Shown here: positions 1-8,252 of the stretch, piece after piece | Numbering within the stretch: position 1 is the stretch's first letter | Layout of the letters: every line of letters begins with the position of its first letter | Assembly (NCBI GenBank): GCA_002698785.1 | Contig: PAAG01000047.1 | Coordinates: 62,001 to 126,000, forward strand | Reading direction: 5' to 3' | DNA from: Verrucomicrobiales bacterium | GTDB lineage: Bacteria; Verrucomicrobiota; Verrucomicrobiia; Verrucomicrobiales; DEV007 | Length of the DNA stretch: 64,000 bases | Made by a program: the position numbers and the translations under genes | The notes under the pieces: generated by a model | What the model saw: only the letters and a program-made list of their open reading frames with translations | Told to the model about the DNA's origin: nothing | Databases searched by the model: none

Positions 1-4
1 AACC

Positions 5-742
5 TTGCGCAAAATTCAGACCGATCAAAATAGGCCGTCGGCGACTGACGAAACACCAGATTTTCTCAAAAACATTATACAGACCGAGCCTGCACCGGAA
101 AACTCTCTAACTAGTCGGAATCCATTTCGCAAACCAAATGAACCGGAGATTTCGGATAATGAGCCCACGAAACCGAATGCGTTTCGAGTCGAGTCGAACG
201 AGATGCCAAAGGAGAGTCCGTCGCGAACTAACACTCAACCTCAAATTGACTTCTCTGGTCTAATCAACCGTGTAGCAAGCAGCGCACAGTACAGAGTAGT
301 TTATGGAGGGGAAAACGGCGTCTCGGTCTTTAAGGAACCTAATACGCTCAGTAAGGTGGTTGCCACTGTTTTTTCTCACGAAGGAAACGTCTTCAAAGTC
401 TCCACGAGCGAATCTCGGGAAGAAGAGGGAGTTAGATGGCTCAGGGGAACTTTTTCTGGCTGGATGCCGGCGAGAAATCTAAGAAATGGTGATATCAATG
501 TGAAAGACACGAGCGGTGGGACAGGCATTGTCAGTTGGTATGCGCCGAACGACGACTACGTTTCGATGAGGCCCGACATTTACTTTAAGGGGAAGACGTA
601 TGCTCACGTTAAATACAAAACTCCAGTTAGCCTGGGGCGGACTCAGTTAACTGAGCAATATGAGTGGCGCTGGGCGGAATTCTCTGGATGGATCGCTGAG
701 AAAAACAAATTCGGTCAACTCCAGATCGCACCTGTGAACTGA
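5..742 (+). CDS. SH3-like domain protein, 5' end probably outside window
   Basis: No stop codon precedes the TTG at position 5 in this frame, so the true start probably lies upstream of the window and the gene is 5'-truncated here. The first ~80 residues are polar and Pro/Asn/Glu-rich, like a linker. Residues ~95-160 and ~178-238 form two similar beta-rich units, each ending in a F-S-G-W motif (TFSGWMPARNL, EFSGWIAEKN). This resembles bacterial SH3b-like repeats, which usually bind cell-wall or protein ligands. No catalytic motif is visible. Function is unknown; it is probably a binding or scaffold protein. Confidence 0.6.
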   Translation: MRKIQTDQNRPSATDETPDFLKNIIQTEPAPENSLTSRNPFRKPNEPEISDNEPTKPNAFRVESNEMPKESPSRTNTQPQIDFSGLINRVASSAQYRVVYGGENGVSVFKEPNTLSKVVATVFSHEGNVFKVSTSESREEEGVRWLRGTFSGWMPARNLRNGDINVKDTSGGTGIVSWYAPNDDYVSMRPDIYFKGKTYAHVKYKTPVSLGRTQLTEQYEWRWAEFSGWIAEKNKFGQLQIAPVN

Positions 743-1316
743 AAATCAAATCGATATTCCCTTCATTAATGTTTCGCTAAACTTTCTCTTCGTCTTACTG
801 ACTCCGTTTTGGTTTCACTTCAAAGAAGGAGGTAGTGCTTAAGGACTGAATTCAGCAAGGATCAATCCGACCTCAGCCTCTCTCTTGAATATTGTGGATC
901 TACCGTGAATTGAGTTTCTATAGAAGCGAGAACACCAAACGACAATTTGATCATACCGAAAACTCAACTAATTGCACAACAGAGGAATTTCAAACTTGAA
1001 ACAGTTTGCTAGAAAAGTGTTTCAGACAATACACACTGCAGGAATGTAAGCAACCTCTCGGGGAATCTCGCTAGAGTCACCCTTCTTGAGGAATTTTTGT
1101 GCGTAACCAGAATCAGCTATTCCTGAACCACACTGCCTCCATTCAAGCAGATCGAATCACTACGCCATAGAGTATTGTTGAGATTGCTTTTGGAAAAACT
1201 GTCGAATGGTTCTCAGCTGCAATCTTTGGAATTAATCGAAACATCAAAAACTCACCAAGAGTTGCGAATCCGGGAATCATACGGGATTCTCACCGAGATT
1301 AATTTGAGCTGCATTC
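743..1316. other. non-coding stretch holding the left 28-bp recombination site
   Basis: No convincing gene. The outer part (743-996) is unremarkable. The 28-bp site lies at 997-1024. The inner part (1025-1316) lies inside the module, downstream of the minus-strand ATPase gene; a 68-codon plus-strand frame at 1175-1381 runs into the antisense of the ATPase 3' end and is not credible. Confidence 0.6.
997..1024 (+). repeat. left 28-bp dif-like site (inverted copy at 4742-4769)
   Basis: The reverse complement of these 28 bases is found base-for-base at 4742-4769. The internal dyad has 11-bp arms matching at 10 of 11 positions around the asymmetric core GCTAGA, so the site has a direction. Flanking bases differ from those of the other copy on both sides. 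Confidence 0.85.
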
Positions 1317-3986
1317 TCAGAATCCGTATTTTTCCTGTCGCTTTAAAAATGCGGTGTCGCCACCTTCCAGCACTTCCTTAATCAACTGGCAAACCGAAGG
1401 CTTATCGATCGACCCCATGTTCTCAGGTTCGACGACAGCATGGAGATCGCCGCCTTCACCCTTCGCTTCCATTCCTACAATCAGTTCGGCATCTCCGAGA
1501 ACCGGGATGTTTGCGTTGTGACTGGCAAAAATGAACTGCCTCCGACTCTTGCCATCCCGCATCTTCGAGACGATGTCTCGGCTGATGAACTTGTTGTCGA
1601 GATCGTCTTCCGGTTGATCAATGATCAGGGGCACATCGGATTCAAGCAGGAGAAGGAGAAGGATCGCGGTTGCTTTCTGACCGGTCGAAAGATCTTCGAG
1701 GCAACGCCAGTCTTCGGAGCCTTCATTGCGCGCGATGTTGAGTTCGATTTCGGTTTGGGAAAGAAACTCAAGCTCCTCAATCTTGAGGAAGAACTCTTCG
1801 CCCGCTTCTGTAATCCGCTGAGCGGTGCCCACTGCAATACCGAATTGCTCCTGAAGCTGTTCCGATCCAGCGCGGCAGGCATCGGCAAATTCACTCGGGG
1901 TAAGATCGTCCAATTCCTCTAGAGCCTTAACCGCCTGAGCCGTCTGTCCTGAAACTTCCGATCTAATCAACTCAAACAGAGGCTGTCGATCGGCGAAGAA
2001 AATAGTCGAGACTCGAATGACGGATCGCAAGCGTTTGCTGACCTTCTTTGCCGCTTTTTCGAGAGCGCGAAAATTTGAGGCCCGGGCGTCGTTCAACTTA
2101 ACGAGGAGTTCCCGCCGCTGTTTCCGCAAACTGTCTTCCTTCTTTCTCGCAGATTCTGCCGTCTTTTCGAGTGGTGAAATTTCGCCAAGCTTCTTGAGCA
2201 CCGAAAGATACTCATCGACGTCGATGCCCTCTTTTTCCAATTCGCGGGAAGTCTTCTGAAAGGCCTTATCATTCCCGGACCTAATTTTCTCCCACGCAAC
2301 TTCGATGGCATCGAAGTCAGTTTTTGCTTTCACTACCGCATCCGCGAGCAACTTGTGGGCGTTTCTTCCAGCGATCGGAATCAACTCCAATGCTGCCCGC
2401 CCTTTCTTGATCAACTCAACGTTTGGGAGGTCTTTGAGTTCCTCATCATCGAGACTTTCTGGAAGTTCCTCTTCCACATTTTCTTGTATGTCATCCACCC
2501 ATTCCTCCCATGCCTCAATCTCGGACGAGATGCTCGCCAATACCTGCTCCTCTTCAGCCAAGGCTTGAGATAGCCCCAGTTTCTCGTCAACCTTTGCCCT
2601 CTTGAACTGCTTCATCTTTTGCTTCAATGCGGGAAGTTGTCCGACTTTGCTACGGACTTCATCCATCTCTTCGTGGAGTTCGAGCAGTTGTTTTCGATTA
2701 GCCGAAAGGGCACGATTCAGCTCTGAAATCTCTCCATCGTCATTGGCTGAACTCCCCACGAAGCGCGCCAGCAGTTTTGTCAGCATCGTCGGATCGCGAG
2801 CGAGTTCGGAAATCTCATGTTGGCCGAAAATGTCGAAGACCGGAAGAATCTCCGTCGGTCGCACATCGAGAAGATCGCCAACTTCGCCTCCATCGATTTC
2901 GCGCACTTGGGGCGGATTAGGGAGAACTCGTTCGATCAAATATTCTCTCTCTGCTGGCCTTCTGACCCTTACGTGCAAAGAAATCTTCGTCCCGCGACCG
3001 ATCACTTTTTTGATCAAGGAATCGACCGATGTCTTCACTCCTTCGGTTGCGGGCTCAATGCCCATCACGTGCCGAATACTTTCAACGACCGACGACTTTC
3101 CTGAGCCGGGACCCCCAATCAGGACGTTGAGGTTCTCGTTGAAATTGATCGTTGTTCCATCGAGGAAACCGCCTTCCCAGCTGATCGAGAGAATCTCGGT
3201 CCGTTCTTCTTCGGGGCATTCGAGACGAATCCTGGACTCGGCATCCAAGAATGCTTGGCGCAGTCCTTCGACTGTGACATCCGACATCTTGATCCAGCAA
3301 GAAACGCTGGGGCTGCCTGCGTCATTCGGAGAGGATAAATCGTTCGCGTTGATGAGAGCTACGGGGCGTTCTCGCTTGTACTCAGGCTCCTTATTCTTGA
3401 GGATGTTCCGGTGTTCGTGAGGAGCTCCGTCGATGTCGCCTGGAAGGCACCCGGCGAACAGTTTTTCTGACTTCCAAGCATTCGCCCTTGGCGCGTTGGA
3501 CAATTCCTTGAGGAGGCCGTTCTTAGAACAAAGGTGCGCTGCCACGCAGATCGCTCCTTTCCACGTGTGGCATTTGTCCATGAACTCAAGCGCGTCATAC
3601 TTACCGACCGTTTCCGGCTCCTCGCCGTCATGGTCAACGCAATCGTGAAGCTTGGCTTGGACTGATTTGATCGACGTTCCGGGATCGAACAGGCAGAGGA
3701 AGTGAACACCATCTTTGGAATAAAATTCGAACCCCGGAAATACGGTGAGACCAGCCGCTTCCGCTTCGAGCATTAGCTTCTCGGAACTCTCAATTCGGTG
3801 GTGATCTGTGATTCCGATTACCTCGATGCCTTCCTCTATGCAGGCGGCGATCAGAGCGGAGGTGTATTCGTCTTCGTCCAAATCGCCCGTATCCTTGGCG
3901 TTGTCCTCGCAGTAGGCGAACGGATTGACTTGTAGCGCACAGCGCCAGTATCTTGCTCCGTATAGGTCGTTTCTTGTTTCCATCAA
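1317..3986 (-). CDS. PHP domain-AAA/SMC-like ATPase (TrlF/Ppl type), probable anti-phage protein
   Basis: 889 aa. The N-terminal ~250 residues form a PHP-type phosphoesterase domain, with ITDHH at 59-63, an E/H motif around 86-95 and AAH near 149-151. The C-terminal part is an SMC/RecN-like ATPase: Walker A GGPGSGKSS at 291-299, a long charged coiled coil (~410-720), ABC signature LSTGQK at 766, Walker B with DQPEDD around 790, and an SHNAN switch near 821. PHP-ATPase fusions are named TrlF-family, and a single-gene PHP-ATPase has been reported as the defence system Ppl. Oddity: the first metal motif, normally H-x-H, reads Q-V-N (19-21), so the phosphoesterase may be altered or inactive. It shares the module with a recombinase. 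Confidence 0.8.
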   Translation of the reverse strand: MMETRNDLYGARYWRCALQVNPFAYCEDNAKDTGDLDEDEYTSALIAACIEEGIEVIGITDHHRIESSEKLMLEAEAAGLTVFPGFEFYSKDGVHFLCLFDPGTSIKSVQAKLHDCVDHDGEEPETVGKYDALEFMDKCHTWKGAICVAAHLCSKNGLLKELSNAPRANAWKSEKLFAGCLPGDIDGAPHEHRNILKNKEPEYKRERPVALINANDLSSPNDAGSPSVSCWIKMSDVTVEGLRQAFLDAESRIRLECPEEERTEILSISWEGGFLDGTTINFNENLNVLIGGPGSGKSSVVESIRHVMGIEPATEGVKTSVDSLIKKVIGRGTKISLHVRVRRPAEREYLIERVLPNPPQVREIDGGEVGDLLDVRPTEILPVFDIFGQHEISELARDPTMLTKLLARFVGSSANDDGEISELNRALSANRKQLLELHEEMDEVRSKVGQLPALKQKMKQFKRAKVDEKLGLSQALAEEEQVLASISSEIEAWEEWVDDIQENVEEELPESLDDEELKDLPNVELIKKGRAALELIPIAGRNAHKLLADAVVKAKTDFDAIEVAWEKIRSGNDKAFQKTSRELEKEGIDVDEYLSVLKKLGEISPLEKTAESARKKEDSLRKQRRELLVKLNDARASNFRALEKAAKKVSKRLRSVIRVSTIFFADRQPLFELIRSEVSGQTAQAVKALEELDDLTPSEFADACRAGSEQLQEQFGIAVGTAQRITEAGEEFFLKIEELEFLSQTEIELNIARNEGSEDWRCLEDLSTGQKATAILLLLLLESDVPLIIDQPEDDLDNKFISRDIVSKMRDGKSRRQFIFASHNANIPVLGDAELIVGMEAKGEGGDLHAVVEPENMGSIDKPSVCQLIKEVLEGGDTAFLKRQEKYGF

Positions 3987-4167
3987 CTTCTACTGATATT
4001 CAATCACCTTTCAGATGCTCTGACCACCAATATCGCGGCCCAAAATCGATCCCATAAGAGAAAACAATTCAGATTAAATCTGACGATCAATGCGGCGTCG
4101 TGTTACTCGCGATTGAGTGCTCTAGCACTGCCAAGCTGCTATGGAATGGCCGAATTCGATCCTCACA

Positions 4168-4731
4168 CTATTTCTCAATAAAGTTCCAAGTTCGACTCAT
4201 CAACTCCCTTTCCTCTCCATCGCGTACATCCAAATAAATCGCTGTTGTTTCAACGCTAGAATGTCCCATCCAGTCTTGGATTTGGGTCACTGGAATTCCA
4301 GCAAGCGCACATCGGACTCCGAATCCGTGCCGCAGTCCTTTTGGGCTGGCTTGCGGTCCGTATATCTCCGAGACAAGCATGACGAGTTTTACCTCACGCC
4401 AAGCGGTAGTTCGTGAGAAGTTCCAGAGTTTTCCATCATCAGTCGCGTTCTCCTCAAGTTTTTTCGCAAGTTCCTGAGGAACCGGAATTCTCCGGACGGT
4501 GGCTTTCGATCGCTGCTTTAGTGTTCGAACTCGGAGGTAGTTTTCTTCGAAATCGATATCATTAAGGGTCAAGCTCAGTGCCTCAGAGATACGGCATCCC
4601 GAGAAGTAGAGGAGTTTACAAAACAACTGCTCCCGCAGCGGGAGCACACACGACCGTTCTATGAACCGCTTTCCCTCTGCTAAGCTCAGATATTTCCTTC
4701 GCCCTCCCTCATCATACGCACTCAAGCTCAT
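4168..4731 (-). CDS. short tyrosine recombinase / integrase (catalytic domain only)
   Basis: 187 aa, about half the length of XerC/D or phage integrases, because the N-terminal core-binding domain is missing. The catalytic set is present: R47 in GCRISEAL, a basic beta-hairpin with K72/K76, LRHGFGVR (133-140; the first His of the usual HxxR box is Lys131), H157 in MGHSS and nucleophile Y166. The SPKGLRHGFG box resembles that of small integrases on plasmids and integrons. The start codon at 4731 is 10 bp from the right 28-bp site, the usual placement of an integrase beside its attachment site. It probably acts on both 28-bp sites. Confidence 0.9.
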   Translation of the reverse strand: MSLSAYDEGGRRKYLSLAEGKRFIERSCVLPLREQLFCKLLYFSGCRISEALSLTLNDIDFEENYLRVRTLKQRSKATVRRIPVPQELAKKLEENATDDGKLWNFSRTTAWREVKLVMLVSEIYGPQASPKGLRHGFGVRCALAGIPVTQIQDWMGHSSVETTAIYLDVRDGEERELMSRTWNFIEK

Positions 4732-4741
4732 TCAACCTCCA

Positions 4742-4769
4742 TGAAACACTTTTCTAGCAAACTGTTTCA
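4742..4769 (-). repeat. right 28-bp dif-like site (inverted copy of 997-1024)
   Basis: Exact inverted copy of the left site. It separates the integrase start (4731) from the next gene, and its last base is the A of that gene's ATG at 4769. The module boundary therefore falls exactly at a start codon, and no Shine-Dalgarno sequence remains in front of it. Confidence 0.85.
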
Positions 4770-5686
4770 TGAACACCATCCGTTTCCTCTTCACGGCGCT
4801 TTTCAGCTTCACTTTTTCGCTAGGTGTTGCCGAAGAGTTTCAGTTCAAACCTGCCCAAACTAACTTGACCTCGATCTTCCTCCGGCTCGCAAACAGTCTG
4901 GAGCAACACGGTTCTCCCGTCCCCTATTGCCAACACATCCTCGCCGAGCACGAGAGAATCCGTTCGAAGTATTCCGAAAAACACGGGAAAGAGATGGGCC
5001 GTTTGCTCCCTTCCTATTTCACAGCTGATTACATCACCACACTTGAAGAAAGCTGGACCGATTTCGAAGAAACACTTCAACTTCCTCGATTGGCAACAAA
5101 AACCGGCCAGTTGCTACGACTTGCAATCAACGGAGAAAACGGAACCGGCACTACACTTGTGATGGTATTCAACGAATACCAAGACCCCGCCTATTCAGAG
5201 TTAGCAACCGGAAAGAGCCTCGAAGCAGACCTTGGTCACTTGTCCACGGAACTTCTCCGAATCGCAGAAGACGGAGACGCCCGCTACCTGGCCAGTAGAG
5301 AAGCTGCACTCTCGGAGAAAGAGCAGAGCGAATTCCGAAAACTCCTTGAGAAGAACACCTTCAGTAAAACCGATTTCCAAACACTGGAACGTTTCTATAA
5401 CGGTCCATACGACCGCCTAACAGAATTCGGGAAGTCACAAATCTCCAAACGGGTATTTGCGGGCCAGCGGGGAACCCCGGTCACCCCTTCGGAAGCTGCG
5501 AGATACTCGCGTGAACTTTACGATATGTATTCTTCCATCTTCCACCAACTCGAAGAGCAACTTCCCCAAAGCCGAGCCAACGAACTAGAAAGCTGGATCA
5601 AATCCGTGATCAACATTTTGAATCACGCCATCATGGCAGAACTCCGTCTCGGTTTCATGGAACGGGCTCTGGATCGAAAAGGCTAA
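4769..5686 (+). CDS. exported protein of unknown function, shares a domain with its convergent neighbour
   Basis: 305 aa. Residues 1-21 form a Sec signal peptide (NTIR, then a hydrophobic stretch ending GVAEE). The rest is mainly helical and charged. Residues ~180-235 (LSEKEQSEFRKLL...TDFQTLERFYNGPYDRL) align by eye with residues ~85-142 of the convergent gene at 5683-6492; the shared core is F-T/S-x-x-DF-x-x-L-x-x-FY-x-x-x-YDRL, followed by GK and RV. The ATG overlaps the right 28-bp site, so promoter and ribosome binding must come from inside the module. I do not recognise the family. Confidence 0.7.
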   Translation: MNTIRFLFTALFSFTFSLGVAEEFQFKPAQTNLTSIFLRLANSLEQHGSPVPYCQHILAEHERIRSKYSEKHGKEMGRLLPSYFTADYITTLEESWTDFEETLQLPRLATKTGQLLRLAINGENGTGTTLVMVFNEYQDPAYSELATGKSLEADLGHLSTELLRIAEDGDARYLASREAALSEKEQSEFRKLLEKNTFSKTDFQTLERFYNGPYDRLTEFGKSQISKRVFAGQRGTPVTPSEAARYSRELYDMYSSIFHQLEEQLPQSRANELESWIKSVINILNHAIMAELRLGFMERALDRKG

Positions 5687-6492
5687 AACTTGAGTTGAAC
5701 GGACGCATCGGCTCCCGTTTTCGAAACTTCCGAAATGCGTGGACATTCGACATCGTTTAACGTCAGTTCACCGCTTCCCTTTTCCTCAATACTCCGATCA
5801 TCCTCCTCCCGTGAAGAGGATGATTCCCGCGAGACAATTTCCGCAGTAGGTGACAGTGCCACATTGTCCCGGAATCCTTCTCCATTCAGAATCCGGGCAG
5901 CTTCCTCTTTTCTACCCGCTTCCATTGCGGCCATGAATTCCTTGCGGTCCTCTGACGGAATCCGTTGCAGGTTTGCCGCTATCTTTTCCGTATCAGCAAG
6001 CAAAGCATACAGCCGCTCCGATTCCTTCTCTTTCACATTCTCCGGAAGGTCGGTAAACAAATATTCACCCTGACGAATCCCTTCCCAAACACGGTGAGAC
6101 ATTTCGGCCTTTCCACGATCACTCAATCGGTCGTAGGCCGATCCGTAGAATCCGTTCAACTCTGTGAAATCGGCCCGAGTGAAAAACGGCCGTTCCAGAA
6201 ACGAACCATATTGGGCCCGCTCCGCGGAAGTCAGACCCTGCTCTTGGTCGGCAAGATAAGCGATCGCCAAGTATTGATACCTCGCCTCTTCCTTCCGTTC
6301 GCGGCTTTCCGGATCGCCTGCCCCTTCCGCTTTCAGCGCTTCAATTCTCCGCTCATTTCCGGCAATCGCGGCCCCCACCATCACACTGGTGGAACTATCA
6401 CCTCCCACTCCAGTGATTCTCTTTAGGGCACTTACCGCTTTTTCCAGCTTTGCCAGTTCGATGTCGTCGAGTTCGTTCAAGGCAACCTCCAC
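5683..6492 (-). CDS. unknown protein with the same ~57-aa domain as the convergent gene
   Basis: 269 aa with no signal peptide. Residues 1-80 are helical. Residues 85-142 (SAERAQYGSFLERPFFTRADF, then ELNGFYGSAYDRL and MSHRVWEGIRQG) match the domain in the convergent exported protein. The C-terminus is Ser/Glu-rich and probably disordered. The two genes converge with a 4-bp overlap at their stop codons. The arrangement suggests a duplicated pair, one copy exported and one probably cytoplasmic, as in effector/partner or paralogue pairs. Function is unknown. Confidence 0.65.
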   Translation of the reverse strand: MEVALNELDDIELAKLEKAVSALKRITGVGGDSSTSVMVGAAIAGNERRIEALKAEGAGDPESRERKEEARYQYLAIAYLADQEQGLTSAERAQYGSFLERPFFTRADFTELNGFYGSAYDRLSDRGKAEMSHRVWEGIRQGEYLFTDLPENVKEKESERLYALLADTEKIAANLQRIPSEDRKEFMAAMEAGRKEEAARILNGEGFRDNVALSPTAEIVSRESSSSREEDDRSIEEKGSGELTLNDVECPRISEVSKTGADASVQLKF

Positions 6493-6900
6493 GTTCCATT
6501 GTATCAGAGAAATGTTACAAATTTATGAATCTCCATTCACCTCCTTAGCTGTGCTAAGGGACGATGTCTGAACACCCAAGATGCAATTCCGCCACTACTC
6601 AGAATTCGCACAATTCGAGCAGAAACTTGGGACTCCAATACCCATTTCTTCCTTCCCCCACTCCGCAAACTCAAAGACTACATCCAGAGGACTCTCCGAA
6701 GCAGTGTCCTCCTTCGAGGCAAGCGTGGAGGAGCTTCGGTTGAGAGGTTCCGGCTGCGTCTGCCGAGGAACGAGGCGCCGGAGCCGGGTTCTCGAAACGG
6801 AAGCGACGCGGCAGGGGGGGGCGAGTTCTTCGTTTCTTCACTCAAGAAGCAATAACGGCGAAGCCCTTCCGGACTCCGCCGTTCTGTCGGCCAACCTGAT
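6493..6900. other. non-coding stretch
   Basis: No supportable gene. A plus-strand frame at 6581-7039 is Ser/Arg-rich and mostly runs antisense to the DUF2958 gene. The middle (~6715-6870) is G-rich with short repeated GAG/GCG elements and a run of seven G's near 6814. Confidence 0.5.
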
Positions 6901-7245
6901 TCAGGCACAAATCCGCTCCTTCTCCCTTGCCTCCACTGCATATTCCGACAGCCTTTTCTTCGCTTCGAAATACCGGTCCCGCTCCACCGGCAATCCCAGC
7001 CCTCCTCGGATACTCTCGATTTCCTCCAAGCTGACATAGCCCAACTCCGGAAATCCCAATCCCAGATCGCATAGCCCGAACGCTACATTGTGCTCCGGAT
7101 TCAACTCCGTCAGCAGCCACGTCGCACCCGCATCCGGTGTAAAGAGTTTCACGATCGGTTTAAAGTCGATTTCCTCTCCTTCGCTCTGTTGCTTGCGGTA
7201 GTTTTCGATGAGTTGGTTTCGAATCGATTTCGTCAGTAGTTTCAT
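6901..7245 (-). CDS. DUF2958 domain protein
   Basis: 114 aa. The pattern is that of DUF2958: MKLLTKSIRNQLIENY at the start, KLFTPDAGATWLLTEL, FGLCDLGLGFPELGYVSLEEIESIRG and LPVERDRYF. The family is small, of unknown function, and typical of plasmids and integrative conjugative elements. A strong ribosome site (AAAAAGGAGAACACT) precedes the ATG. It is the last of a minus-strand set of small plasmid-type genes beginning at 8490, though 235 bp separate it from the next one upstream. Confidence 0.88.
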   Translation of the reverse strand: MKLLTKSIRNQLIENYRKQQSEGEEIDFKPIVKLFTPDAGATWLLTELNPEHNVAFGLCDLGLGFPELGYVSLEEIESIRGGLGLPVERDRYFEAKKRLSEYAVEAREKERICA

Positions 7246-7480
7246 AGTGTTCTCCTTTTTGATGTGAATTCTCCCTTTGGTGGGATTGGCGCTCGAAGAG
7301 GCGGGAGGAGCGGAGCGAGTCCATGGAGAACACGGGAACGAAGCGCAGCGAGTGAATGGAGCGGGCCGGAATGGACGCGCAAAGCCCTTCTGCCAGAGTG
7401 CCCTTCCCCACCCCGGAGAATTCTTTCGAAGGAGAACCTGGAACTCCCGTCAAATCCGGAAGATTACTTCACCAAACCGT

Positions 7481-7792
7481 TCAGAACAGACAGGGTTGCT
7501 CCGATTCAGTCACGAACTCCTGCCACTCCTGGTTGCCGATCGATTCCTCGAGCCAGTCCCGGACCGCTCCGGCGGCCTCCTCCGCCGACGCATACTCCCC
7601 GTGAACCGGCCAGAGCGACTTATAGCCCGTCTTCGTCACCGGGAGCGGATGGCCCTGCGGTTCCACCGAGCGAATTTCGAGATGATCGTGACTACTCCCG
7701 AAATACCGTTTCATTAACCGTACTTCGACCCGGGCCGTCAGGTGACTGTAATCCCAGACGAAAACATGGCACTCCATTCCCTCGTCGGTCAT
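7481..7792 (-). CDS. small conserved mobile-element protein
   Basis: About 103 aa from the ATG at 7792 (MTDEGMECHVFVWDYSHL...). The frame is open further upstream, but that part looks like read-through without homology character. GGGAAG lies 5 bases before this ATG. The start lies inside the 3' end of the upstream gene in another frame, an overlap of about 100 bp. It is rich in aromatic residues, with an acidic C-terminus (AVRDWLEESIGNQEWQEF). Family not recognised; position suggests an accessory gene of the plasmid/ICE cluster. Confidence 0.55.
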   Translation of the reverse strand: MTDEGMECHVFVWDYSHLTARVEVRLMKRYFGSSHDHLEIRSVEPQGHPLPVTKTGYKSLWPVHGEYASAEEAAGAVRDWLEESIGNQEWQEFVTESEQPCLF

Positions 7793-8252
7793 CAGAACTT
7801 CCCGTTGAAAGCAGACGCTGAATCGTCCCATCCATGAGGATTTCCTGTCCCGAAGAGGTTCGTCCCCACCAGGCACCGAAATCGTTCCGCAAGACCGGTT
7901 CACCGCTACGCACCAAATGACGGGCAAGAGCGTCAGAAACACGCCACCACTCCAGAATATCCTTCAGCACCGGGGAAAACTCGAACCGTCCGGCAACAAG
8001 TCCTTTTCCGGCATCATCCAGTTCGTTCCAGTTTTCCGGCAGGCAACCCTCCTCGATAAGGAACTCTTCCATTGCCTCCACCGAATCGTCGAAAAGGTTC
8101 GCAATGCGATCGAGACCAAACTGCCCCGCGAATTTCTCACGGATCAATAGAGGTACAAATCCCGAGTCGTTGCACAGGATTTCCGAAGCAACGAGGCGTT
8201 CCGCCCGCTCGTGAACCGAGCGGGTGAAACCGTAGACAGAATCCCTACTCAT
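7692..8252 (-). CDS. plasmid/ICE-type conserved protein (EWWRVS / WWGR motifs)
   Basis: 186 aa from the ATG at 8252, which overlaps the stop of the upstream gene (ATGAGTAG). Features are YGFTRSVHERAERLVASE at the start, then ILEWWRVSDALARHLVRSGEPVL, NDFGAWWGRTSSGQEILMDGTIQ. This pattern recurs in small proteins carried beside DUF2958 on ICEs and plasmids; no biochemical role is known to me. Such proteins usually stop soon after the DGT-Q motif, whereas this one continues ~36 residues into the next gene. A TGATGA in another frame at the downstream start hints at a past frameshift that extended the C-terminus. Confidence 0.65.
   Translation of the reverse strand: MSRDSVYGFTRSVHERAERLVASEILCNDSGFVPLLIREKFAGQFGLDRIANLFDDSVEAMEEFLIEEGCLPENWNELDDAGKGLVAGRFEFSPVLKDILEWWRVSDALARHLVRSGEPVLRNDFGAWWGRTSSGQEILMDGTIQRLLSTGSSDDRRGNGVPCFRLGLQSPDGPGRSTVNETVFRE

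Larger units (their letters stand above)
997..4769. mobile_element. pdif-like module: PHP-ATPase plus tyrosine recombinase between inverted 28-bp sites
   Basis: Two identical 28-bp sequences in opposite orientation bound this segment, and identity stops exactly at both ends. Each copy has an 11-6-11 layout: an arm TGAAACAGTTT, a 6-bp core GCTAGA, and a second arm that is the inverted complement of the first with one mismatch. This is the architecture of Xer/dif-type recombination cores. Inside lie only two genes, both minus strand: a TrlF/Ppl-like ATPase and a tyrosine recombinase whose start codon is 10 bp from the right site. Inferred: an invertible or mobile defence cassette acted on by its own recombinase. 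Confidence 0.75.

Noticed and set aside
2602-3420. 272-codon plus-strand frame inside the PHP-ATPase gene
   Set aside because: Ser/Arg-rich antisense of a gene with clear Walker and PHP motifs.
6581-7039. 152-codon plus-strand frame
   Set aside because: Mostly antisense to the DUF2958 gene, low complexity, no ribosome site.
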